Source: Anastatus disparis (taxonomy: Eukaryota > Arthropoda > Insecta > Hymenoptera > Eupelmidae). Taken from it: a stretch of DNA of 64,000 nucleotides. Made by a program: the position numbers and the translations under genes. The notes below the pieces were generated by a model. It was not told the origin of the DNA and did no database searches. It saw only the letters and a program-made list of their open reading frames with translations. Below are positions 1 to 9,865 of this stretch, one piece after another (positions within the stretch are counted from its first letter, which is position 1; the number at the start of each line of letters is the position of its first letter). The stretch is from NCBI GenBank assembly GCA_017163975.1, contig JAFFSR010000221.1, forward strand, positions 4,030,001 to 4,094,000, given 5' to 3'.

Positions 1-1790
1 GTAACTGCAAATAACTGTTGATAATTATTATTAGTATAGCTATTAACAAATATTCGCATTTTTAAAACTTATTTGCAGATTTAACATTTACCTTTTCTGT
101 ATATTTTTCTTTATTTCATCTAAATATTAAGATTAGAAAACAAAAATAAATTTTTGCAAAGAAGTTACACAAAAATTTTCGAAGAATTAATGCATAAATT
201 TGATAGAAATCCCCGCGAAAATTTTTGCATCATGTAAAATATTTGCTTCTTTATATTTTATCACATTCGAGAACAGATATTAAAAATGCAACTCCCATAG
301 ATTTCTACAGTGGTAAAAATATTTTAGTAAAAGTTACTGTCTTTTTAATCCAGTATTAGAAACATAATGGCATTGACTTTATTGCTGTACAATTTAGAAA
401 AAATTAGTATTTAGTTTTTTTTAAAATAAGTTTTAAAGTATCAAGATCTAAATTTTGTTTTGACGTAGTAATTTTTCCTCAAGTATAAATATAAATCTAA
501 ACATAAATCCACAAGACCAGTAAAAACTATGACTTTTTTAATGAAGTATTTTTAAAAATTTTGAAATATTTTTAAAAGTTTTGCATTAATGTTTTAAAAG
601 CTTTAATAAAATTCTTACAAATTATTTCCTTTTTATATTTTTTATAATTTTTATATTTTTTAATTAATAAAATGTAATGATGAATAAAATATTTTAAATT
701 TGTGATACAATCCTATAAGTCTTTTGTATTTTTTCTACCATTTAATAAAATTGCGGCCTTACCTATTTATAAAACGTTTATCTTATATAGTTTAAGGCGG
801 TTCAAGCGTTAGGTGCCGTATGAAGCAAGAGTCTCGCAAGTAAGAACAAAATATTGTTTTTTCTATCGTACGTTTTTTATAAAAAATGTTAATAATTAAT
901 TAATTGATTTGTAATTTTTATTACATTAATTCACAAAAAAGTATCTGTAATTTACGCTTGCTAGCGTAATAATTTTAACAATTGTTTAAAATATTTTATT
1001 TGTTTCATGATACGGTAATAAATTATAATGCTATTTACAAATTTATAAGCATAAATGTTATTTCTGCCTTAAAATTTATAAATCAAGAATTTTTTTCTCT
1101 TTAATTTGGTCGTTGATCGTATATTTTTTAAACTGATATGAAAAACTTATAACTCCCACTTTTCTTGATATTTTATTTTTAAACATCCTATTTTTTAACT
1201 AAAATCGCTTGGACCACCCTATAAGAATTTTGTTTTTATGATTTATGAAATATCGTATGTTTGGGATGATATCTAATAATTTCAAGTGTAAATGGAAAAA
1301 GAATAAGTTAATGCTCAAATAAATTTAAAAAATTTTTAAATAAATTTAACTTTAACACCTCGAATACTTGAGCCATATGATTTATTTTTTATTCGCTATA
1401 TTCCAAAGATTGCAATATTATTATAGAGTAAATGAAAAATAAATCATTTTGCTGATTTATCCAAGGAAGTGATGTCAAAGTTATTTGAATATTGTTCGAA
1501 TAATCAAAAGCAATTGATCATAGATGGGTCTACAAAAAATGTATAATGTCTCAATAATTATTTGCGCTAGAAAAAAAAAATTATTCAACGATAAATTTTA
1601 ACGTGCAAGAAAAATCCTTCAGATTTATTGGGTACAAAATTTTTTTATTTCTGTTTATATTTTTTATCTATTGCTAAGAGAATAACTTTTTTTTACTTTT
1701 GTCAATGACCTCCAATTTTTTATTCAGACATTCCAGAATATATATCAGAAAAATATATATTGATACTGAAATAAATTTTTAGTCATCTTT
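1..1790. repeat. Dispersed 1.5 kb-class repeat, copy 1 (cut by window edge)
   Basis: Non-coding AT-rich sequence that aligns in the same orientation with about 9866-11315. Shared stretches include the segment around 1450-1560, with TTATCCAAGGAAGTGATGT followed by GCAATTGATCATAGATGGGT, and the segment around 1200-1260. The alignment is colinear but carries many substitutions and small indels, so the duplication is not recent. The left end runs off the window. This copy has about 370 extra bases (roughly 711-1085) that copy 2 lacks. I see no terminal inverted repeat, no coding potential and no target duplication. It may be a decayed transposon or a segmental duplication. Confidence 0.85.
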
Positions 1791-1802
1791 CAATTTATTT
1801 AT

Positions 1803-2512
1803 TTATTTATATTTTTTGTCTTTATGGTTTTTGTGATCTTTGTGATCTTTGTCTTCCTTATGGAATTTATCCTTATGGTCTTCATCTTTTTTACTGGAAA
1901 ATCGAGGACTTGGTTTAGGAGAAAGATTTGGAGTTGAGATTGGACTCCCACGTTCATTGTCTCCTCCACCATCGTGTCCACCAGATTCGTTTGTTCCATT
2001 AGTTAAGTTACCCTGACCACCCAAAGAGGATGAATTAATGCTACTAATCACTTCGTGACTAGATATTAAAAGATTTTCCACAGATTTGTTCCCATGCAAA
2101 CAATAAAGCAAAAGATAATTGCTAATCTCACAGATGAAGATGCATTATATTAAGTTCTACAATACATAAGAATTTTATAATCATTTGAAATTAATTGTAA
2201 AAAGAGCAAGAAAAAAAAGCAAAGATATAGTAAAGCATTGGATCCAAGAAATCACCAAACTCACATGCTTGTTACTTGACGTTCTTGCAGGGGATCTTTG
2301 TGATACATAACTACAGCAAGTTGTTGAAGTTTGTTTGTACGCTCGGTCAGAGGCCGCATTATCGGCTCGGGGGGGTTATCCTCTAAGTATCTCACAAGTG
2401 ACAAAAGTCGTATTGGCCAATCAGAGAGCTTCTTTCGGTCTACCTCACGCGTGACAAAGTTAGAGGATAGGGACCCGGGTAAAATGTTAATCGTTTTGGA
2501 GCTTACTGGCTT
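1803..2512 (-). CDS. 3' end of an unrecognised protein-coding gene (two exons seen)
   Basis: Minus-strand reading gives an exon at 2512-2265 (82 codons plus 2 nt) with acceptor ...TCTAG and donor AT|GTGAGT, then an intron, then a terminal exon at 2121-1803 after acceptor GATTAG. The phases match. The first exon reads as well-formed, Leu-rich, probably helical protein, including KKLSDWPIRLLSLVRYLEDN and TERTNKLQQLAVVMYHKDP. The second continues with NYLLLYCLHGNKSVENLL and then becomes low-complexity: Ser/Gly/Asn-rich, SPISTPNLSPKPSP, and a Lys/His/Asp tail of DHK repeats ending in KKYK. AATAAA signals overlap and follow the stop codon. There is no in-frame start at the 5' end, because TAG precedes the first codon. 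Upstream exons must therefore exist, or this is a truncated copy. I do not recognise the family. The helical part could be ARM/HEAT-like, which is inference. Confidence 0.55.
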
Positions 2513-2784
2513 CTAGACACATTTTTTCCTGTTATATCCGGATGGTACGTTTCTTTTTTTTTCGTTTCAAAGGGAAGCCGGTGACGTTAATTCGCGTCTA
2601 GTTACTTATTTTAATTAAACCTCACACAAGAAAGACTACAATCTAAATGCTTAATTATTATTTCCAATCGCATTGGAAATTTGGAATTTTCAAAATTCCA
2701 TTAGAGCTAGCCAATAAAAGTCCACGTCACAGGCACAAAGTCGCAAAGTTATTTTCACATGGTACAAGTCTGGACTCGGCCTTA

Positions 2785-3023
2785 GGGACTAGCCACATAA
2801 GTGCCGTGCTGTGCCATGCCGTTACCTTAAATTTCAAAATGATTCACCGTTTCTAATAAATAAATAAATAGAAATAGGAAACTTTATAAATTACAATTAG
2901 GAAGTAAATTTGTTTAAAATTGTAATTTCATAGTTCTGAATCTCAATTTGGAAACGATGAATCGTTTTAAAATTGAAGGTACGGCAAGGCACAGCACGGC
3001 ACGGCACTTACGTGGCTAGTCCC
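2785..3023. mobile_element. MITE with ~70 bp TIRs and TTA target duplication (PIF/Harbinger-like)
   Basis: The left end starts GGGACTAGCCAC and the right end is its inverted complement, GTGGCTAGTCCC. The match continues inward for about 70 bases to GTTTC, with a few mismatches and one small indel. TTA lies directly outside each end (2782-2784 and 3024-3026), as expected of a 3 bp TTA target duplication. A TTA duplication with long TIRs is typical of non-autonomous PIF/Harbinger elements. The superfamily call rests on that alone. It sits about 185 bp upstream of the start codon at 3209 and so may supply promoter or 5' UTR sequence. Confidence 0.8.
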
Positions 3024-3208
3024 TTAAATATAGCCAATGCGGTCTCATTAGAACGCAGTACGGGGGTCGGGACGGGGTATCCATGTGAACACTCCCTTAC
3101 ATTAATGCTATGCCTACAATTCGTTGAATTTTTTTTCAGTGTATAATCAGTTTTCATAGTTTCACCATTGCTGCAAGTTATTAACGTAACAAAAATCAAA
3201 AATACAAA

Positions 3209-6200
3209 ATGTCGGATGATGATACTATTAGACCTCAGGTATGCTGTATTAGATTTTATTATTTTCTATTTCTATACTAAATTGAGTATTTCACTGAAGT
3301 TATAATATTGTTCAAAGCGATTTATTTAATTTCATTCTTTTTAATTAAATGCAACTATGAGTAAAGAATTATTTTTTAACCATTCACGATTCTTTCTCAT
3401 CGTTGTAAAGTTAATTTTTTTTCTTTTGAATAAGTTTGATAGGCTAGATTTATTTTAAGAAAAAAAATCATTGTTTAATAAAATGCTGAGAAAAATTTTT
3501 TTTCTTAAAAATCCCTTTGTGATTACTTATACGGCATGTACTCCAAGCGACTTAGCATTATGCACAGTGTATATTAGCTGATATACTCGATTCTGCGTTG
3601 ATTAAATATTTCTAAACTTTCACCCTTATTTTCTCTTTAGTTTCATGGTTTACTTCCTTTTTTGCTTTCTCATAGAGATTCAATTTTTTGATGAACTGGT
3701 GCGGAAGCTATTGGGAATTGGTTTTCTTAGCGCAGTTTTTTTTTTAAAAAATTTAGATTTTTCATTTTTTTTGTATTTTACGTAAACTACTCGAAGAATT
3801 TGTTCGAAAATTTGTATGGAACTTAATTTCGACTGCCAAAAGTATAAAAAATTTTGTAAACTAATTTTCTTAGCGCACTTTTAATTTTAGAGCATTTTTA
3901 AAATTTTTTTAAAAATTTTTATTTTTAATTTTTTTCTATTTTACGAAAACCATTTGATAGATTTGCTCCAAAATTTGTATGCAATTAATTCGCTACTGTC
4001 TGAAGAAAACAAACTTTGGAAAATTAATTTTCTCAGCGCAGTTTTAATTTTAGAGCACTTTGAAAATTTTCAAAAAAATTTTTATTTTTCATTTATTTTC
4101 TTTTTTGCGTTAACCATACTATAAATTTTCTCCAAAATTTGTATACAATTAATTCGCTATTGTCTGAAAAAAATAAGCTTTTGAAAACTAATTTTCTTAG
4201 CGTGGTTACAATTTTAGAGAATTTTAAAGATTTAAAAAAAAATTTCGATTCTTCTTTTCTTATTTTTTTTTATTCTACGTAAAGTACTCGATAGATTTGT
4301 TCTAAAAATTGCAGGAAAATTATTTGCGACTGCCAAAAGAAGGGAAATTTTCAAAAATTGATTTTCATAGCGTAGTTTTAATTTTAGAGCATTTTTAAAA
4401 TTTTGAAAAAGAAATTTTGAAAAGAAAATGTTATTTATTTAACCAGTTAGATCTCGAAAATTACTCGATGGATTTGCTTCAAATTTTGTATACCATCTAT
4501 GTTTTTGTATAACTAGGCGGGAAGCTATTGAAAATTTGTATTCATAATGTATTTTTTTTTATAGAGCCATTTTAAGAATTTGAAAAAATTTTCGATTTTT
4601 AATTTTTTTTTGTATTTTACGTAAGTTAATTGATGAATTTACTTTGAGATTTCCATGGGAATAATTTGCATCTGCCAAAAGAAGGATAACTTTTATAAAC
4701 CGATCTTTTTAGCGTAGTTTTCATTTTAGAAAATTTTAAAAATTTTCTTAAAAAATTTTCATATTCCAGTTTTTTTCTATTTTACGTAAAGTACTTGATA
4801 GAATTGCTCTAAAATTTGTATACAAGTTATTTGCTACTGTCTTTATAAACCAAGTTTAAAAAAAATAATTTTATTAGCGTATTAGCTTTTTGATCACTTC
4901 TTTTGATTTCTGAGTTACTCTTGAAAATTTATAATAGTACTACTGATTTAGATGTTGGCTTGTATTATTACATTCAATTAAGTATTTAAATATAATCATT
5001 ATTAAATATTATAAATTAAATTGTTTTTTAATAAATGCAAAAAATATTTGAAGAAGAAGAATGAATTTCGTTGTCATCGTTCTTTTAAAGTACAAGTTTA
5101 TTAATAAATATTAATGTTAGACAATTTTTTTATATTAAAATCACATTTAAATAAATATAAAAAAAATAATGAAACTCAAAGAGCTCTATGAGAAAGCATT
5201 CCGCCAAAGCACTTGGCAGCGTTTTATTGATTGCATTGCGATTTCCATTAAAAAATCTATGCCCATATAGTTTCTTTAAAAAAAAAATGAAATTACAAAG
5301 AAATTTTTAGTCCGATCATGAGTTTTTCACGTAAAGTCTGTGCATAATATCAAGGTAGTTAGCGTGTTACAGTCAATGACAAAAGTCTAACGTGAAATAT
5401 AAACATCGCAACGTATGCACATCATTCGCTTGTTTTGTAAAGAACTTTTTATCTGTGAATAAACAACAGTCCCAACGCACCAATGCATGTTTGGACTGTA
5501 TAGGTATTGGGATTTAAAGTGAGTATATGGAGGGGGTACCGTGTCAATATGACGGACATATGCTAACACTCTAGGTTAGGTTTTACTGCGAGGTTATCGT
5601 GTTTGTGGACATAAAACTATGATACGCGAATTATCAGATTTCAATATCTCGCATAAAACTAACATATTTGGGTCCAAAAGTCGCTCACCTTCTTTAAAAT
5701 AATTCTGGTTCTCATTATACCCAGCATATTCATTTACAGATTCTTTTTTCAACATATTAATAAAAAAAGAAAAAAATTTTCATAAGAGTCTACGTTAAAC
5801 TGTTAGGATACGTCCGCCATATTGGCCGCACGATCCTCTCCATTCGCTCACTTTAAAACCCAATACGTAAACAAGCTTAAATGCAATATACCATAAAAGT
5901 GGCAACGCTGCGACTATAGCTCCATGTATTTTCCTAACCCCCTACTTACTTGAAAGCTTAAATTCACGTTCTCTACTTGCAGCGGCGTTGCCACGATCCT
6001 CCGTCTCTTTCCTCGTTCATTTATCAGAAACGAAAATTCATGAACATAACTAAATAACTATACGGTAGAGCATTTTCTTTTTTTCACATATTTTCTACAT
6101 AATTTTAAATATCATATAAGTTTTTTAAAAAGATCTGAATGGAGGGTTTTTAGTTGTCTTGAAATTTACTGTTTGAAACAGCTTACCATAGGATTCAAGT

Positions 6201-7042
6201 GTTCAAGTGTTAAATGTGGCAACTTTAAAGCTCTATATCTCGCTTTCGGTCTGGGAAATTTTTCTGAAAATTTAATATGAGGCGTAGAATAATATAATAT
6301 AAAAGTAGTCTAAATTTGAAAAAAATCTGATTGGAAGTAAATTTCATGCCAACTACGATTTTCTTCACTTACCCTATATTTTTTTAACGCAACAAAAGAT
6401 AAGAGTTTGAAGATTATTTTTTCAGTTTTATAAAAATCATTTCAATTTAGAAAATAACACAGGAGACTATTGAGGCTCCTAAAATTATTATTTAATTGCA
6501 GTAAATAACTTCTTAAAATTATTTGATTAAATTTTTAATGAACCTAAAACAAGTATTAAATAGATTAGTCTCGATTACTTGTCGAGCAAAAACAAAAGAG
6601 TTTATTTAAAGAAAACGTAAAATTAAACATATTGCTTTTTTTAATTTGTCCACAGACATCCATTAATCTGCCAAGTACAGCTGAACAGCAACAGTCTCTT
6701 ACACAGAAGTTATCAGCGCTTGAGTTATCAATGCTTGAAGAAAAAAAAAGTCGATCAAAAATGGAGTCAGAAATCCAGGATGTGAAAGCTATAGAGGAAA
6801 AGCCTTATGCATTCATGGACATTATGGAAGATGATCGAATGGTAATTGAACAAATGAATGAAGCAGCTTCTCTTCATAGACAAAATTTTATTCGTGATTT
6901 AGATAAACTAGCTAAAGTTCCTGGCTTGGAAGAAGATATAATTGAATTTCAAACCAATATGACTCGTCTTCAGGCAGATTATATTAAACGTAAAAGAATG
7001 TTCAAAAAAAGATTAGAAATGATTGAAAAAAATTTTAAATAG
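3209..7042 (+). CDS. Small charged, helical (coiled-coil-like) protein, 138 aa, two exons
   Basis: Exon 1 is 3209-3238 (ATG in context CAAAATGTC, encoding MSDDDTIRPQ) and ends at donor CAG|GTATGC. Exon 2 is 6656-7042, after acceptor TTTGTCCACAG. The junction is phase 0 and gives 138 residues ending in EMIEKNFK. The intron is about 3.4 kb. From about residue 20 to the end the protein is rich in Glu, Lys, Gln, Leu and Met with no Pro-rich breaks. It contains LTQKLSALELSMLEEKKSRS and, near the C-terminus, LQADYIKRKRMFKKRLEMIE, which suggests a long amphipathic helix or coiled coil. There is no signal peptide, membrane segment or enzyme motif. AATAAA occurs at 7080 and 7090, close after the stop. 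I do not recognise the family. A subunit of a small coiled-coil complex (kinetochore, cilium or vesicle type) is possible but is a guess. Confidence 0.7.
3715..4885. repeat. Diverged tandem array, ~165 bp unit, about 7 copies
   Basis: A phase marker TTAGCG (or TAGCGT/CAGCGC) recurs at about 3728, 3871, 4034, 4198, 4368, 4545 (degenerate), 4710 and 4874, giving spacings of 143-177 bases. Each unit has the order TAGCGNNGTTTTAATTTTAG, an A/T-rich block, TATTTTACGTAAA..ACT-GATAGATTTG, AAAATTTGTATACAA and a GCTACTGTCTGAA or GACTGCCAAAAG tail. The copies are well diverged from one another. The array lies in the intron of the gene at 3209-7042 and has no ORF. It may be an old satellite fragment or the internal repeats of a larger element. 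Confidence 0.8.
5491..5880. mobile_element. Inverted-repeat element (MITE-like), ~80 bp arms, ~230 bp centre
   Basis: The left arm is about 5500-5577 and the right arm about 5806-5870. The left arm reads TATTGGGATTTAAAGTGAG, then ATGGAG, AATATGACGGAC and GCTAACA. The reverse complement of the right arm reads TATTGGGTTTTAAAGTGAG, then ATGGAG, AATATGGCGGAC and CCTAACA. The match weakens outside these limits and I could not define a target duplication, so the ends are approximate. It lies in the large intron of the 3209-7042 gene. No ORF in it is convincing. Confidence 0.6.
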
Positions 7043-7131
7043 ATATTATTTTTGTTCATAATGGTTAAATAATTAAAAAAATAAAAACGAATAAAATAAT
7101 CTTTAAGCACAAATTTTATGATCCCTACTGA

Positions 7132-7240
7132 AAAAAATCATGTGGTAACCATATGACATACTATATGGTTTTCACATGTTTGCCACATGGTTACCACATA
7201 TTATTTTGACGGGGTGACCATGTGAAAACCATGTAAGTAA
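7132..7240. repeat. Nested short palindromes with CATGTGG / CCACATG units
   Basis: ATGTGGTAACCATATG (about 7140) is the inverted complement of the stretch CCACATGGTTACCACAT (about 7183). A second pair, TATGGTTTTCACATG and CATGTGAAAACCATG, interleaves with it, so several ~16 bp units occur in alternating orientation within 110 bases. It lies directly after the 3' end of the 3209-7042 gene. It could be a small foldback transposon remnant. No target duplication was found. Confidence 0.55.
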
Positions 7241-7760
7241 GAAAAAAATAGTTAAAAAAAATATGCAAAATATATTATTTCACGTAATAAATACTCACCT
7301 GCTGTTGCAATCAGCAAACTGAAGTAAATTTCTATGAAAATAATCTATAATTAATATTTATATTTTAATTTTTCCATTCGTTTAGATTAATTTAAAAAAA
7401 GTAAATACTTTAGTTTGAAATATTTATAATCAATAATGAAAAATTATTTAGAATTAATATTAATATTTTTAATGCTTGGTTTCTTTAAAAATATTTGTAT
7501 TCAAAATAATAATCTCTACTGTTCATGGATTAAGTAGAAATTTGTAAACCAAAACGATTAAAATATTCCTTTTTTATAATATACTTTATTTAAATATTAA
7601 TAATATAAACGTATTTATTTGTTTAATAGTATATATTATATATATATTTAAATATACATATGTACAGTTTTGTTTTTATTTTTTTATTAAATGCAATAAT
7701 AATATGTGTAAAGAAACTTTTACTAACAACATAAATTATCTTGCTTTTCTGTACATTGCA
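7241..7760. other. AT-rich intergenic stretch, 3' flanks of convergent genes
   Basis: This stretch lies between the plus-strand gene ending at 7042 and the minus-strand gene ending at 7761. It holds simple AT-rich sequence only, with a TATA run near 7630-7655. An AATAAA on the minus strand near 7675-7680 could serve the minus-strand gene. Confidence 0.5.
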
Positions 7761-8333
7761 TTACTTTCTCACCTGAGATTTTTTAGTAGGGTATGTATTT
7801 GAATCGTTTTGAATTCTCATTCTAATTCCATTTACTGAAGGAATTACCACATCATCTTCATCAGATGGAATTGGTGTCTTGGGATCTAATATATTATTTT
7901 TCATTAGATTCAATTCACACGTGATATTGAATTATATATGAATTGATATCAAATATCAATACATTATCTTCGATTGACGGTTCATAATTTTTTACTTCTT
8001 CTTCTTCATCTGAATCATCTGATTCTATCACATTGATTCGTTTCCGATTGCGATGAATTGCAGATGGTGAACCAGCAGGTGGAATAGATAGTGAACCAGA
8101 AGGTGAATCTAATGGTCTGTGATTAGACAGGAAAGATGCTTTTCTATTTTGTATTGCAGTAGCGCCAGATTTTCTTTTTACGAGCTTGCGAAGTTTCATT
8201 CTAGTACTTTTATTTTTGTTTTTTGATACATCTGATTGTTGTGATTGACAAGGCTCCAAGTCCGACGAACATACTTTAGGTATAGAAAACCTCTTTTGAT
8301 TTGTGGCCAAATGATTGATTAAATCTTCAGTTT
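7761..8333 (-). CDS. 3' part of an unrecognised gene encoding a basic/acidic low-complexity protein; reading frame changes between its two pieces
   Basis: The first piece starts at 8333 after a good acceptor (AATAATTTTAG) and needs an upstream exon, because no ATG opens it. It reads ETEDLINHLATNQKRFSIPK, a Lys/Arg-rich block with GATAIQNRKASFLSNHRPLD, a Ser/Pro/Gly block, then ESDDSDEEEEVKNYEPSIED. It stops at 7915 with an in-frame TGA. The second piece (7885-7761), after an acceptor-like ATATTAG, reads DPKTPIPSDEDDVVIPSVNG, then GIRMRIQNDSNTYPTKKSQ, and ends VRK-stop. Both look like real protein. A ~77 nt intron from AAT|GTATTG to ATTAG has a plausible branch site (CTAAT), but its phase does not join the two frames. 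A missed splice site, an indel or pseudogenisation would explain this. The family is not recognised. The composition suggests a nuclear, disordered protein (inference). Confidence 0.45.
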
Positions 8334-8352
8334 CTAAAATTATTAAATTCAA

Positions 8353-9164
8353 TTATAATTACTATAATCTTCATAAGATTTAAACCAATTTTTATTTAAA
8401 ATAAATAATGTTTATATAAAAGAAATAAAATGTTTTCAAAATTAGTGAATTATGAATTATATTAATTGATTTTATAATAAAAATAATTTTCATTTTTAAA
8501 GCAATCACGTTGTATTTTGCGAGATCAGTTCACAATAATCGACAATTAAGAAAACCAATCAACATGCTAGAAAACCTGAAGCTATTAATAATAGTGAATT
8601 TAAAATCATTAAAATTTATGATTTTAATAAAATCGTATTTTTGTAATGTAGAAATTTTTTCGAAAAGTTTATTTAAATCTTCAAAAAGATTTACTTGCGA
8701 TTTTTTGTAATTGGTTGTGAATAGCTTTTTGCAATTCAAAATGTCATTAATAATGATTAATTGATCAACTTTCTTAAATATAATTTTATTTTTTTTCACG
8801 AAAAGTGGCTTTTATTTCCCCGATAAAATGAAAGAAAAAATCTTTCTGAAAATTTTTCTAGAAAGTCAAATGCTACTAACGAATAAATATTCGAGAGAGA
8901 AATAGTCTTTAAGTTTTATAATATATCAATTTTCATTATAATTTGATACTTTTCTAATCATTTTTATGAGTTTTTTTAAATAAGTATTTTAATATGATCG
9001 ATCATTAATAAAATATTAATATTTCATAAAAATTTAATTAATTTATTTAATTTTACAAGTTCCTATCGTAACAATAATGGTCATTTTATTAACTTGAAAA
9101 GCGGGCCTAAAGTATGATATGGATAACTTCTAAAATTTACCGGGAATATAGTACATTATTTACC
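8353..9164. other. AT-rich sequence, no supported gene
   Basis: Upstream exon(s) of the minus-strand gene at 7761-8333 should lie here or further right, but I could not identify them. The longest minus-strand open frame (8799-8530) has the Ile/Asn/Lys/Phe composition expected of open AT-rich sequence, no ATG-proximal signals and no clean splice sites. Confidence 0.4.
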
Positions 9165-9348
9165 TAGGGAGTAAAAACGAAAGATGCCTGAAATTGTATA
9201 TAAATTGACAAACATACGATTTAAGGCATTTTTCATTTACCCGTAGTGAATATACGATTTTTTTACACAGGCAGTATATAGTGGGTACTTTACTTTTCGC
9301 TGGGAGGGCGTAAAGTACCCGCTGTATGCGATCTGTATAAAAAAAGTA
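9165..9348. mobile_element. Double-hairpin foldback element
   Basis: There are two adjacent inverted repeats. The first pairs GGGAGTAAAAACGAAAGATG (about 9168) with a reverse-complementary arm ending CATTTACCCG (about 9243). The second pairs TATAGTGGGTACTTTAC (about 9277) with GTAAAGTACCCGCTGTAT (about 9311) around a short GC-rich loop, and weaker pairing extends outward to a TTTTTTTA / TAAAAAAAG pair. The paired-hairpin layout and the GTAAAGTAC motif recall the element at 53152-53363. There is no ORF. Confidence 0.6.
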
Positions 9349-9855
9349 CTTTATTTTCGCTAAATTAAAAACTTATAAAGTTGAATAATTTTCGAATGAA
9401 TTTAATATCGAAGAATGTATCAAAATCTGATAAACTTCAATAGCTAAATTAATGTATTTATAGTTTTTATTATTTATTTATAAAAAATTTATTAAATGAT
9501 AAAATTATAATATTAAAAATTTACTATTTATAATCTACAATAGAAATTGAGATATGACTTAATATTATGACTAATAATTAGTATAAATAGTTGATTTTTA
9601 GGTGATAACACTTATTAATAGTTACTTAAAGCTATTTATTCTTTTTTATTGTATAATATTTTAGACAGAAAAAATTCTAAATTTTAGGTGATAATTTTTT
9701 TTCTCGATATCTTTTATTAAAGTTTACTTCAGCAAAATAAATTGTTTGATGACGTTTCATATTTGTTTTATCAAGAAAATCGTTAATTTTACTTATGATT
9801 TTATCTTTGGGTCTCATTAAAACTTATATACTTTTTTCATGAAACAAAAGTGCAA
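9349..9855. other. AT-rich spacer, nothing supported
   Basis: Simple AT-rich sequence between the foldback element and repeat copy 2. I see no splice-bounded open frame, RNA gene or repeat. Confidence 0.5.
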
Positions 9856-9865
9856 GTAATTGCAA

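Noticed and set aside
2331..2516. Plus-strand 61-codon frame
   Set aside because: It is antisense to the minus-strand exon 2512-2265, whose protein reading and splice sites are much better.
2647..2856. Plus-strand 69-codon frame
   Set aside because: It crosses a hairpin and runs into the left TIR of the MITE at 2785-3023.
8530..8799. Minus-strand 89-codon frame with spaced Leu/Phe residues
   Set aside because: The composition (Ile, Asn, Lys, Phe) is that of translated AT-rich DNA, the opposite strand is equally open, and no convincing splice sites or start link it to the 7761-8333 gene.
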